Shown here: positions 35,454-47,912 of the stretch, in pieces
Layout: every line of letters starts with the position of its first letter
How positions within the stretch are numbered: the first letter of the stretch is position 1
Assembly: GCA_965153455.1 (NCBI GenBank)
Contig: OZ234503.1
Coordinates: 5,518,001 to 5,582,000, forward strand
DNA length: 64,000 bases
Reading direction: 5' to 3'
Source: Sphagnum compactum
Taxonomy: Eukaryota; Bryophyta; Sphagnopsida; Sphagnales
Translations under genes and position numbers: made by a program
The notes under the pieces: model-generated
What the model saw: only the letters and a program-made list of their open reading frames with translations
Databases searched by the model: none
What the model was told of the DNA's origin: nothing

Positions 35454-36433
35454 GTGCCTTTGTGGGTCAGGTGTACACTTAGTGTTAGGGGAGTTGGTGT
35501 TTATGGGTTTCCTGAAGAATTACATCCTGTCTTTGAGCTCTCAGGCCCGTGCACTGACAAGAGACAATAGCCAAGATTAAATACAAAGGTGGCAGGATGG
35601 TCTTCTTTCAAGTGTGTCACCAGCTTTTTTTTTGACTCTGGGATCAAATCCAGGATGTCCATTTCAGAATTCAGATACATGTCTCAAAATGTAGTAGCCT
35701 TCTTCAATTCCATCATAGAATTTCATTGAGTTGTTCAGAGAGCTCTGCTGCCAAGCTTCTTCAATTTTGCGTTTTTAAGTTCAGCTTTTCCTGTAACTGA
35801 TACTGCTTGTATATATAATTGCAAATGAGGCAAGCCAACTTCTATCAACACCATGTTGCTGCCCTAATCCATAGCATTCACATACCGGAGCCCTTTGTGA
35901 TTGTATGTTATGTAGACTTGGGCATTCATGTGACATGACTTAGTTGTCAACCTTGCTACAAACAAATGTAATCCTTCTTCATATCCTTTCACGATTGCAT
36001 TTGAGAACATTGACCCATTGTATCCATTGTGGACTAGGACATTGTGCAGTGACACAATTACAATATGCCTACAATGCAATGCATTTTAAGCATCAACTCC
36101 CAAATTGTCATGAATTTCAGGTTTCAAGGTGAATCTCTTGTTGCCATTTGAACATCAACCTAACTACATTACAAAACTAAGACAATTTTGTTTGAATTCA
36201 ATCAAACGCACTTGGCATCAATGCAAACAATAATTGTCTTGGATTCTTTACGTAAAATTGGATTCAAACAATGGCACTTGGCATTGATCTTTATATATAT
36301 ACATTTAAAAACTTTTGTTGTGGACTAGTTTGCTGAAAGGTCTACTCTCCAAGATGCTATGCAACCCCCCTTTAAAATTGCTAAGATCAGATGATTCAAC
36401 ACTCACATGGTAATTCTACCACAAGATTGATTG
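35454..36433 (+). other. 3' flank of the 14-1-1-like gene; no further gene recognised
   Basis: The first few hundred bases are of mixed composition and probably include the 3'UTR. An open frame on the other strand (35864-36079) has no recognisable motif. Confidence 0.4.
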
Positions 36434-36559
36434 ACTAGTAAAAAAAACTATCTTTCACAACGTGTTGTATGCAACTAAAAAGTGTGGCAACGTGCTATAC
36501 CCAACTAAAAAATATTGCATACAACACCTTTAGTTGCAAAAGTCAGTTTTTCTTCTAGT
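36434..36559. mobile_element. Short MITE-like inverted-repeat element (~126 bp)
   Basis: The left end is ACTAGTAAAAAAAACT and the right end, on the other strand, is ACTAGAAGAAAAACT. Inside these, TTGTATGCAACTAAA and its complement TTTAGTTGCA also pair, so almost the whole segment can fold back. The ends resemble those of the CACTA-type elements A, B and D, suggesting a miniature derivative. No clear target duplication. Confidence 0.5.
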
Positions 36560-36614
36560 TTAAGATTGGATGGATACTTTAAAAAACCTGAATCTAAAAA
36601 CATGTTTAGTACAT

Positions 36615-36695
36615 TGTTGAGAACTAGGCTAGCGAGAAGGATTTACTCTTCTAGAGATGAAGTTTCTAGGTTCAAATCTCATAACCCAATTGAAA
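36615..36695 (+). repeat. tRNA-like sequence (SINE-related?), isolated copy
   Basis: GAACTAGGCTAGCGAGAAGG (A-box-like) followed by TTTCTAGGTTCAAATCTC (B-box-like core 36669-36679). It could be a decayed tRNA gene or a SINE head. The stems are not complete. Confidence 0.4.
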
Positions 36696-36889
36696 CATGT
36701 GTAAAACCATGCAAGGCACTTCAAAGGATTTTGATAGGGATAATTGATGGGATGTATTATAATGTCCAGTGGGGGTTTTTTTTTTTTTTTGGCAAAATTT
36801 TGAAAACAATAAAAATGAGAAAAAAAATAATTATGTTTTTTTTTTTTGAGGATTTCCATTGCTAGAAGTTGAAGAAAAGAAGGTAAAAT

Positions 36890-38478
36890 TGCCACATTAT
36901 TATATTTAGTGGTTTTTACTTGGCAAAATTTTTACTCGCCCACAATAAAAAATAAAATTTAATGACATCAATTTTTTGGGGTTTCAATCATCAAAAAGTT
37001 GAAATTTTTTGAAAAGGAAAATTCACTGAATTGTTATATTTAGATCTTTCTAGTAAGTAGCCAAAAATATAAAACAAGGACTAATATGCTTCATATTTGG
37101 TTTATAGCCAGATTTAACTAAATCTTCCTAGGGATGGTTGTCACTTTTCTATATCTTCCTTTGGAAAATGGCCATTAAGCTACACACAACAATTCCTTAT
37201 TTAAACACTAACAAATATCCTACAATTTACTCTTGTAACTAGCATATTTTGATCAATTGGCTCCATGAGGTCACAAAAATATAGCATGATTCTTAAATTT
37301 TGTCGAAGACCTAAATTAGCCAAATTTGACTCATTCCTTTTATTGGCAATTGCCATTGTGGCTACATCACAAAATCAAAAAAGTCAAAAATCTCCTCCTT
37401 GTACCTAGCATTTTCTTTTGGGGAGAAATTTCACCACTTGATGAAAAAAGAAATGGGTTGCTAATTTTTCAAGGTTTCTTTTGGAAAAAATGCCTTGACA
37501 TTAGCCATATTTTTAGGAGGAAAAAAAATTAAAATTGCCAAATTTAAACCATAATAGCTTCTAACATGCCACCATAACTAGTGTAGCCTATGCTCTTAGC
37601 CCAAGTGTGAATTGGTATCCAATTAATTTTTCTTTTCAAAAATCATTTTTGGTCTAAGTTTAATTGAATTTCCAATGAAAAATTATGAAAATATGGGCTG
37701 AAACATTATGAAAATAACTTCCACTTTCCTCTATGACTCGTAGCCGCATTTGGCTAAATCATCTTGTTGACCATAGCCAATCCACTTCCCTCACAAAATT
37801 GAGAAAATGAAAACCAATCCCTGCTTGTAACCAATATAGGTAGGTCAGCCAAAGGAGGGAAAAGATTCTGATTTATTTAAGGCAAGTTTTCGCCATTTTG
37901 AGTAAAATATTTTGAAAAAAGAATGGTCTTTTGAAAATTCTTTGTTTTTTGAAAAAAGTTCAAGAAAAAAAGAAAATCATTATTAAAAAAAAAAAAAACA
38001 CCAAAAATTTGCCTACAACATAAAACTTAAGACTTTTCAATTGTGAGACTTTTAAAAACATTCATCAAAATTCTAATGAAATTTCTGAGACTTCTCTTCA
38101 TCTAATAGATGAATGTTTTTTAATAGGAAGATGTGAAAAAAGTGATGATCATCCCTAAAGATTTAGCCAAATCTGGCTACAAGAAAAGTAAAAGAAAAAG
38201 AAATTCTAGGAATCTTATTACATGTTACCAAAACATTAGAACCTATAAACTAAAATATGGCGATTTCATAAGAAAAAAATAGCTAAAATAAAAAATCTTG
38301 GTGATTTCATAGCTTTTTTTCTCCTCTCAAAAACAATGTGGCGATTTTCTTGGGATTTTTTCCAAAAAGTTCCCTTGACCACGTTGTTACTTGGGACTTT
38401 TAAAAAAAAAAAAGTTTTTTAGCAAAATTGCGAATCTTCGCCAAAAATTAAAAAATAAAAATCACTGCTACTTAGACA
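36890..38478. other. Intergenic region with diverged repeats of about 200 bp
   Basis: TAGCCAAATTTGGCTA-like words occur at 37105, 37317, about 37535, 37741 and 38164. They are spaced at about 212 bp or twice that, and other shared words (TTGTAACTAGCAT, GCCATTTTG) recur between them. No gene is recognised. Confidence 0.4.
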
Positions 38479-38725
38479 CGCAAAACCAAATACAGAAATC
38501 TGACGATTTGTGCTAAAATTTTCCCTCACTTATGGCGATTGAAAACCTCCAAATTTATCACTTCATTTTCGAGTTTTCAATTTTTTAGTTTCGCCAAAAC
38601 GCGCAAAACCAAATATAGAACTCTGACGATTTTGTGCTAAAATTTTCCCTCGCTTATGGCTATTGAAAACCTCCAAATTTATTATTTCATTTTCGAATTT
38701 TCAATTTTCAATTTCGCTTTTTGGC
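38479..38725 (+). repeat. 123-bp tandem duplication upstream of the ABCG7-like gene
   Basis: CGCAAAACCAAATA starts at 38479 and again at 38602. The two copies match closely through CTGACGATTT, AAAATTTTCCCTC, GCTTATGGC and GAAAACCTCCAAATTTAT. It lies 230-480 bp before the start codon, in the likely promoter. Confidence 0.85.
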
Positions 38726-38768
38726 GAAACGTAGCCAGTAAAAAAAAGGCTGAGAAGAGCTCTTGTTT

Positions 38769-38795
38769 GAGAGAGAGAGAGAGAGAGAGAGAGGA
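38769..38795 (+). repeat. (GA)n tract in the presumed 5' leader of the ABCG7-like gene
   Basis: About 12 uninterrupted GA units, 160 bp before the ATG. GAGA tracts are frequent in plant promoters and leaders. Confidence 0.85.
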
Positions 38796-38956
38796 TGTGT
38801 GGATTGTGTGTGTGTTTGTGCGCGCATGCTGTTCCCCACTTGTTCCGTGAGCTTCCTCCAGACAGGCTCCCATTCCCGAGCTTTTCTTTGGCTGCTTCTT
38901 CTGTCACAACGTTTCTGCTGTGACTGCGGCGGTGGCGTTGTTCAAGCAGCAGGAAG

Positions 38957-41900
38957 ATGGTGCCTCCTAATGTTGTAGCCGTGCTTGCAACTGCGGCCGT
39001 CGCCCTGACAGTGCGATTTGTAGCTTCCAGACGCGGTACTCCGGAATCTTCTGACCCTGCTAGCAATGGCAATCCAGAGGAGGAGGAGGAGGAGGAGGAG
39101 GAGGAGGAGGACGCAGCAGCAGCACAACAACAACAATTTGGAAAGAAACGTGACTTTGTTGTCGAACCTACAACAATCACCTGGCATAACATTACCTGTG
39201 TCCTTCTCGACAAGGCTGACAAAGTGGTACGAATCCCTTCGTCCTCTCTTCGCAGCTGCTGCTCCTTCTCTTTCCGAGAGTCATCATCATATAGGTCATT
39301 TTTTGGAGCAAATTTTCCAGCTCCCAAACTCGACCGGGGAGAGTGTTGGTATTTATCATTTACAACAGTTCAGAAGACTCTGGTGTTTTCTGTAGACCAG
39401 TAGACTACAATATATACATGTGCTGCGAGTTCAGGCTTGAACAGGTAGGTAGCCCACCTTCCAGAGTCGGTCATGCTGTTTTTGCAGACAATGTTAGGGC
39501 TTTAACCTAGAGAAACAAAAGAATGGAATTCTCGCGTGAACGCATTGGAATGCATAAGAAAGCCTGTGCAATGAGGGGATTTGAAATAAAAGGAAGATCT
39601 TTTTATGCATGGATCTTATATTATTGTATGCAGTCAAAAGTGCTGCAATCTGTTGAGTGGTGAGGCTTGAACAGGTAGCTGCCTTTCAGAATAGATCATG
39701 CTGTTAGGTTTTGTGGAGAGTGTTATGGTAACCTATCGAACAAAGAGACAAATCATCTTGTGAATGCATTGGAGTGCCTAATTGTAAAGCTGCTTAAGGG
39801 AGGGGTTTTGCAATGAGAAGACCTTATTGATGCATCTTACATTATGTGTGCAGTCAAAAGTGCTTTTGCAATCTGTGAATGGTGAGGCAAAAGCAGGGCG
39901 ATTACTTGCTATCATGGGGCCATCAGGATCAGGAAAAACAACTTTTCTCAATGTGCTAGCTGGCCAGCTTCCAGCATCTGCTCGCTTACGTATCAATGGA
40001 TCTATCATGATTAATGGACATCCTTTCTCATCCATGAAGCACAGGTCTGTTGCCCTTATATTTTGTCAACAGATTCCTTCGAATTATGACCTGTAATAAT
40101 ATACTGCATGGAATACGAGTTTAGTATTGAAGGTGGATGTGCTGTGTGCATTCAGGCTGGCATATGTGAGACAAGAGGACCTTTTCTTCTCTCAACTCAC
40201 AGTGAGAGAGACCCTGTCCCTTGCAGCTGAGCTTCAGTTGCCAAGGACCTGGAAATCAAAGGCCAAGGACCGTTATGTGGATGAATTGCTCTATCGCCTT
40301 GGCCTGGTGGGTGCAATCCCCTGGATAATTGCAATAATGTGGATAACTAACTGTTGTTCTCTGAGCTTGTATGCTTGTGTGTTTTTGTGCAACATCAATT
40401 TTGGTCTGTGTCAAGCTGAGAGATTTCCATGAGTTCACTTTGCAACCACAGCCTCATGAGGGTCAATTACAGAGGACTTATTGTAGACAGAATGGTTTGC
40501 ACTACCTGCGCTGGAAGCAGGTGACCTGTGCAGATACTGCTGTCGGTGATGCAAAAACACGTGGAATCAGCGGGGGTGAAAAGAAGAGACTTTCCATAGC
40601 CTGTGAACTTATTGCAAGCCCTTCAGTAATTTTTGCTGATGAGCCTACCACAGGTGATCTAACCTCTTACTCGATACAAATCATCCCCCCTTGAATCGGA
40701 ATATATGGGTCCATTTTGGAGATTAACTCATTGTCTTTTTTATCTTTTTTAGGTGACACTCATAAGGTTATGACCTCACTCATTCCGTTTGTGTTAGTTT
40801 TGTTTTACTGGAACTGACAGAATGGTTATCCTCAAATTGTTTCTGTGGAGTTTCTCTCTCCAATTCTCATAGTTATGTTTTCAAGTGCCTTCGCAGATGT
40901 TCTGCATCCAAGTAGTCACCAGTGTTTTGTTTAAAGGATATGTTCAGGGTGCATTAGTGTGGGGGCCTCTCCATGCCTTAGGCTTAAATGCTTGTGTGTA
41001 CAGGTGCAAGCTGAAGTGAACGAAACTTGCCCTTACAAGCTTCTTGTAGATGACACTATTATTGAAATTTTTTATAATCTATGTCACTGGAATGCTAGCT
41101 AACACCATGAATGAGTCTTTCAGTTGCTTCCAGAAATTTGACAGCAGCTCAGGATGCAGATGTGTGTATAATGTTTTGAACTCAATTTTCACCAGAAAAT
41201 TATATGCTTATCTACATCCACCATTGGGAGCTGATGAAGTTAGTGTGGAGTCATGGCAGCCGGTCACTGTCATTTATGATTAAGGTGATGGTCCAGCACT
41301 TTGTGAGTGACACTCATAGGGTTATGACCAAACCCATTCTTGTCATGTTAATTTTGGTCTTCCTGGAACTGCCGGAGTGGTTACCTTCAATGTGTTGTGG
41401 TAGATTTTTCCCTGCAATCTCATAGATATATCTTTATCTTCGCATCCAATAAGAACCTTGCAACCAATCATAGGTGTTTGTTTGGGTGTTTGTGACTAAA
41501 TCAAGGTGGATATGCCAGAACCCACAAGAATCCTGAAGTTAAGCACCTCAGGCTGGAAAGAGTACTAGGATGTGCAAGCCTCTTGCTGTTACAACAATGA
41601 AAAAAGCACACCTCCTATAAAATGAGGCAGTATGTATACTGCATAGGGAAGAGGAATTCAGCCATGCCAGCCAGCTTGAACTAGTGTCAAGGATTTTTTC
41701 TTTCGTTTCACCTTCATTTTGAGTAACTTTTGACCTTTCTGTGTCTGGATTTGTGGAGTCAGGTTATCCAGAAGTTTCTGCGCAACTCTGTATGTCTATA
41801 GTCATTTGTGAGCAATTGCTTGTTGCCAGGTTTGGATGCATTTCAGGCAGAAAAGGTGATGGAAACTCTACGAAAACTTGCACAGGAAGGTCACACTGTT

Positions 41901-44900
41901 GTCTGTTCCATTCATCAGCCACGTGGATCGATCTATTCCAAGTTTGATGACCTCATTCTTCTGTCCAGTGGGGCACTCGTCTATGCTGGCCCAGCCCACG
42001 ACCATGCTCTCATGCACTTTGCAGAACTGGGGTGATTAGTCACCCTTCCTGACTCATTTGAGTTGACATAGAATGCAATATCGCCTGCATCCAAGCTTAA
42101 CAACTATGTTCTCTATGAACTAGAGAACAAATTGTGCTGTTTGTTTGCTCTCTATTTTTTTGAAGTCTGAATTGGAATCATCCTGGCAATTAGCACAGTG
42201 TTTTTGCGCTATTAGGCCTCAGAAGTCAGCAGGTTTGAAGTTGTCTTCTCAGCAGCTATATTTCAATTATAATCAGCCTGGCAGAATGTCTCTCTTTTCA
42301 GTTTGCCTCCAAATTGGTTCAATTGTAGGAATATGTATACAGATTTCAACCTGAAAACTGGTTCCGTTTGCATGCATGTTCATAGGCACACATGCCCAGA
42401 GCACATGAATCCTGCGGAGTACTTTGCTGACCTGATTTCAGTCGATTACAGCTCCTCTGAGACTGAAGCAGCCACCAAAGAGAAGATTGCAGGTCTGGTG
42501 GATGCATTTGCTCAGAAGGGAGTAACACTAAACCACTCATTTCTCTATGGTGCCAACAAAGCAGAAGAAGAAATGAAAGTTGAGAACCAACCTCCACAGA
42601 GTGTTGCAATTCAGAGGGGGAGCTGGTGGCGACAGTTCCGGTTGCTACTACGGCGGGCATGGATGCAGGTATGGCTTTCATCTGCTGTTAAGAGAAAAGG
42701 ATCAAATTCCTCATCTATTAGAAAGCAATTTCTCTCAACTGAGAATAACTAGTAGTTGAGAATTAGTAGTTATAGTAGTCATGGAAATGACAACAATTAG
42801 GATTACAATTAGCTTCATAGTCTAGCCAGGAAGCAGAAAAACCTGGAGTAGCTGAAAGTGTCCTCTATTTTGTCAATAGGCCCAGGTTTGATGGGCTGAC
42901 CTTGTACACAGATATGACCTAGCATATGGAGAACTGAGGTCCTTCACACCACAAAGCAAGTTTACCAAGTACAACTGGTAGAAATTTAAAAGACATGAGC
43001 TTTAGGCATGGCAGTGTATGGGAATCCATAGGCCTGTGTAGCTTGGATGGTATTTTGATAGGGGTGGAGGTTTTTGTAGGTAACACGTGACAAGGTAACA
43101 AACAAAGTGCGAGGCAATATGGCACTGACATCAGCACTCATCTTTGGTTCAATCTTTTGGCGTATGGGACACTCCCAGACCTCAATTCAAGATCGAATGG
43201 GCCTATTACAGGTGTTAGCAGGACTTCTTTCACTGCTATCTTACCCTGTATTAGAGTCCTTGTGCAGAGTTTTTGGGGGCATTCTACCTGTATCCTTCTC
43301 AAAACATCTTTCATCTGCTATGATGCATGTCTTGGATTTGCAAATTTGGTCTGAAATTTAGACAAGGCATTACAGAAGCTATTCTGTTGGAGATGCTCAA
43401 GGCAAAGATATTTCTCAATCAGGGCAATCAGAAATTGGTTCAAAGTGCAGTCCAACTGAACTGGAGACTAAAACTGCCTGTGAACTCTTCAGAGAATGTT
43501 CTCATGGAGTCCACATTCAAGCTGATAAAATTTGAGTGAATTCATATTTACTGAGCACCTTTCCATACTTTAACAGGAATTTCTAATTGGAAAACTTTGT
43601 TGTGGAGGTTTCAGGTGGCAGCTGTTAATACAGCAATGGCAGCACTCACAAAGACTGTGAATGTGTTTCCAACTGAAAGATTGATAGTCCAAAGGGAGCA
43701 GGCCAAAGGAAGTTATGCATTGACCCCATATTTGGTGGCCAAGCTAGTAGCAGAGGCACCAGTTAGTGCTGCTTTTCCACTCATGTTTGGTGCCATTCTT
43801 TATCCAATGGCTCGCCTTCATCCCACTCTTGGAAGGTTCTATTTCTCCCCATCTTATGGAGTAGGAGCAGGAAATTCCAGGCTTGTAAGGAGATCATATT
43901 CATTTACAGGAATAATAATCTGCAGTTGATTGTCCTTACCAATGATGGTGAAATTGTCCTTACTATTGGTCCTATTTTGCTCACCTACTAGGAACCAAGA
44001 GGGTTGAAATTTGCAGAGATTAGAGTCAACTTCTAATTTCCCCAAAATCATTAGGTATTCTAACCACTGTGCTGAACCATTTGGTTGCTCCCTCATTGGA
44101 ATGGAAAGTCAAGTTACAGAAAGCAGATAGCAAATATGAATATGCAAACATAGTCATGCACCATTCTGACTGTTATCTCTATGAAAGATACAGATGCCTT
44201 TCTGACTTTGAAATTTGATCATTTTGTTTATTTTGGAGGGAGCAGGTTTAGTGCATTTTCAGGGATAGTGATGGTTGAGGCTTTTGCAGCATCAGCAATG
44301 GGATTGACAGTTGGGGCTATTGCACCCTCAACTGAGGCTGCTTTGGCCCTTGGTCCTTCATTGATGACGGTTTTCATTGTATTTGGGGGCTACTATGTAA
44401 ACTCAGAAAACACTCCAACAATTTTCCGTTGGATTCCAGAAGTCTCTCTTATCCGCTGGTATGTTATTTCTCCATTGCATGAGAGAAATCTGAAGAATAG
44501 GAAGAGAATGGAGGAAGTTCACTATAAGTGGAAGTGCTCAAGGAAGCTTGACCATTGGTGATGTCAGACACCAGAATTGAGGTTTTTACTGAGTTCATGT
44601 GGTTTTGTTCTTTTTGGTGATAATGCCAGGGCATTCCAAGCTTTATCAGTCAATGAGTTCAAAGGGCTTAAATTTCAGGGCACAAACACATTTGATTTAA
44701 GTGATGGTGAGCAGGTGAGTATGTTCCAGGTCATTCCAGTACCACATCAGAAATTAGTACTAAGTCATGTGTGCTCTTTTCCTGCTTGTTTCTTGGCACC
44801 ATAACGAATTTGCTTGTCAAGGCAAGGAAAGACTGGTCCTTTTGGGTTTCTGGGATTCAATTAAACAATCACATCAGTGGTCCACAGTGTGATCCTTCAC

Positions 44901-45558
44901 TGAATGCTTCAACTTTCAGTGTGATCTTTCACAGAATACTTTCTCCCACATGCCTGTTGACTTTTCCTCTTGCATGTAAGTGCAATGTGGAGGACTGACA
45001 ACCAAGATGGAATTGTTCTATCCATTAACGAAAGGATTTTCTGTCAGTGTATTGACCTTTCATATAACTGTTCACTTTGTTGGTAGTTCTTAAACGTAGA
45101 TTGCTTACAAGCATGTTACTCAGTAGCTTATTGGCTTCTATCCCTTCAGAGATTGTGCTGTCAAGATATGCAGGAGATTTGACCTTGAGAATCAGGTTTC
45201 AATGTGCAGATGTATGTATGAGTATTTTATGAGTCAACTGTTCTATCGTAATGCAAGCAATCCCTTCTTGGGATTAGTGGTGACACTTCAGCATTCTTGG
45301 AGTATAGAATGACCCTACTGTCCTATTGTCTTATTTATTTCAGTGTAGGTGGTTTAATGCTGTTGGTTTTGGTGGAGACATGGAATGCAGGTGTTGGAAA
45401 GGCTATCATTTGGAAAAAGCACTGTAAGGGGTGCAATTACACAAGAGGCTCGAATTGCACTTTTCTGGTACTGGCTAACATATGTTCTATTGAAGAGAAA
45501 TAAACCGCGCTACCAAGCTCTTGAGTCCCCCCCTGCTGCTGTGGACCCAGTAAATTGA
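38957..45558 (+). CDS. ABCG7: ABC transporter G family half-transporter, ABCG7/WBC7-like
   Basis: Eleven exons with GT-AG introns and fully consistent phases give 682 codons: 38957-39226, 39854-40044, 40156-40306, 40521-40653, 41830-42031, 42386-42668, 43080-43211, 43615-43835, 44246-44458, 44630-44714, 45391-45558 (stop TGA). Visible features are an N-terminal hydrophobic stretch [14 protein letters not shown], a Glu run from about residue 41, Walker [10 protein letters not shown] (112-120), Q-loop Gln160, signature ISGGEKKR (220-227), Walker B VIFADE (240-245) and switch His277. The [20 protein letters not shown] block follows, then about six membrane segments from about residue 424 to the C-terminus. 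The domain order NBD-TMD is that of ABCG half-transporters, which act as dimers. The sequence follows plant ABCG7 closely throughout. From memory, that protein has been linked to plastid membranes and its substrate is unknown. The C-terminus ends soon after YQALESPP, shorter than in Arabidopsis. Confidence 0.93.
39420..39885 (+). repeat. ~220-bp tandem duplication in intron 1 with a decoy copy of the exon 2 start
   Basis: The sequence from AGGCTTGAACAGGTA to the acceptor TGTATGCAG and the first about 30 bases of exon 2 is duplicated. The decoy acceptor and exon start are at 39633/39634 (reading SKVLQSVEW, then TGA). The functional ones are at 39853/39854. The copies differ by several indels. 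Confidence 0.8.
40753..41440 (+). repeat. Direct duplication inside intron 4 of the ABCG7-like gene
   Basis: GTGACACTCATAAGGTTATGACC at 40753 recurs as GTGACACTCATAGGGTTATGACC at 41307. Similarity continues for about 130 bp (CTGGAACTG, GGTTA, AATCTCATAG words). The offset is 554 bp. Intron 4 (40654-41829) is the longest in the gene. Confidence 0.7.
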
Positions 45559-46997
45559 AAGTCAATGAGTTAGAGACATTACCCTGGTTGTGGCTTTCAG
45601 CGACCTCTACATGGTGGGTCTAAGGTGGGAACCCTTTGTCATGCCTTGAGCACACTAGTGGACTGACATGGGTAAGCATACCAAGTTGTAGAACCTTTGA
45701 GCAGCAATGAAGTGAAGCCAGCCAGCAGTATACACTGTCTGTTAGTTGTCCATGGAAAGAACAAACTTGAGCATGCTCAGGGTTAGGAGATCTTGAGCTC
45801 CATTTTCGCTAGAATTTCCAAGTTGCAACTTCAGAATCTCTTGTGTAACATTCTCCTTTTGTCTGTGTTTAGAAGTTAGGTTTGATTTTCAACGTGACTT
45901 AAAGCAGCTTGTTGAAGGGCTATCATGTTGGGGTGTGGAGTGCGGACCTGTTGAGACCCAAAAACTGTCTTTGTACACAACCAATCCAGTTTGTGGATGG
46001 GTTCACAAAACCCAGTAGTCTAGAAGAAGCAACAAGATACTTGAAGGGCATGATTTTAGCATTCAACACACAGTCTGGTTCAAGGACCTTGGAGTTTTCT
46101 GAAAAGAGAATTGGAAAATGTAAAAAGGGATAGATGATTGGGATCTTTTGTATAATCAATTTACTAATTGATTTGAGACTGTTTTGGGGATCTATTTCAA
46201 ACTTTGAGAAATCAAATTGAAGGATATTTGTTATTTGAAGCTAGTTTTAATTGAAAGCCCCTTCTCAGTACACAGTGTATATGGCAGGGTAAAGGGCACT
46301 TTGCTATTGTTCAAGTTGGGTTCCAGAATATCAGAATGGTGTTGAAAAACAGAAAATTTTGAAAACACGGAGATCTGAAAAGACACCTTTCCATTCTTCT
46401 TTACTTGGGAATCAACTAAACAGATTCCAATTTGAAACTGTCCTTCAAAAGGATTACTTATGAAAACTAAAGTTGCTGTACCTGAACGAGCTCTAATGAA
46501 TCATTGTGAGTATAATTAATACAACTCAATCTATGAGAAGCAATATGTAGCATGAATTGTGAAAATCAGATGATGTCTTTACCTACTTAGATAGCAGTTT
46601 GGGTATTAAAACCTAGAGTTTATGTTTAACTTGTATATACATTTGAGTCAAAAATGCTGAGGAATGATGGAATTGCTTCACACTAGACGAGGTTGTAAAA
46701 CATATGATATGATACACAATAGGGCATTTGCAAAAAGACATACAAGTTTGACAAACTATATAACACTATAAAGGTTGCCTTTTTGTACTTGTTACATTAA
46801 AGACAATGGCTTGTTTAACATACTCCATTGCTGGAATCTCAAGAAAAAACCCAGGACATAATCAAGCAAGCAAAATGGAATTTCCAAACTTCACACAAAT
46901 CTGAAGCAGAAATCAGCGCATTCCAGCAGCAAGATCAATCCCTGATAGAAGACCAAATCTCTCTGCTGATCTTTCTCTTTGATGAGCATCGTCACCA

Positions 46998-47024
46998 CAA
47001 TAAATAAATAAATAAATAAATAAA
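46998..47024 (+). repeat. (AAAT)n microsatellite
   Basis: About six TAAA units. Confidence 0.9.
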
Positions 47025-47111
47025 AGACCAGTGCACAGATTCCAAGTACAAGAAAAACCAACACCAATTGTTGCATGATTGCAGTCAATTAACAGCTTAC
47101 CTGATTCTGAT

Positions 47112-47138
47112 TGTGTGTGTGTGTGTGTGTGTGTGTGC
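47112..47138 (+). repeat. (TG)13 microsatellite
   Basis: Uninterrupted TG dinucleotide run. Confidence 0.9.
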
Positions 47139-47912
47139 AAATCTGCCTGTGTTTGTTTGTTGGTGGATGTGTGTTGTCCTCATGCTGCCAAAGTGATACA
47201 GAGATTATTTTATTCTTTTGCAGAGTAAGTATTTTGTTGGGAATCGAGCTTTCTTTTCTTGTTCTACTTTGTGCACCACTTCTCCTTCCACTTCTTTGTA
47301 GTTGCTGTTTTTTCTCAGCTCTTGGGGTAATGGGTGCAGTGATGATGATGTGCTTGTTGAGGTAGTTAGTTTTTCTTGTTGTGGGTTTTATCATTGTGTT
47401 TTCCTCGTGCTCTGAAAGTGGTGCAGTTTTCCTTCATGTAGTGTTTGGGGCTTCTGAGCTGGGTATTTCTTTTTTGTTGTGATTTTTCAGAGGTTGGGTT
47501 ATGGGTGCAATTTTGACAAAGATTTGCTGCAAGTAGTTAAGTTCTGGTTATGTGTGTGTGCGTGTGTGTTTTTTTTGTCTTGATTTGTTGTTGTTTTTTC
47601 CGGGTATCTGGTTTCCTGGGTCATGTGTTATGGGGGCTCAGATTCTGGTTGAAGACTGTAAGTTTTTTGTAAGCAATCCACATATGAAATAGTGTGGAGT
47701 CTCAAGCTCATCATACCAGAGGGGATCATCATCAAAGCTGCAGATACAAACTGTGTAATTGGAAGAAGCAACATGAGTCTCTTTGGCATGGGCAGGTCTT
47801 GACTTTTGTACCAATGCATCTGTCCGACATTGCAAATTCCATATGCAAAAACATGAGACCTGAAAACAAAGTTTCTTCATCTTTTGCACATACACTTAAG
47901 CTTTATGAACAA

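Noticed and set aside
38701-39327. A 208-codon minus-strand frame opposite exon 1 of the ABCG7-like gene.
   Set aside because: It is the antisense shadow of the GAG and GA repeats. The plus-strand reading matches ABCG7 through eleven exons.
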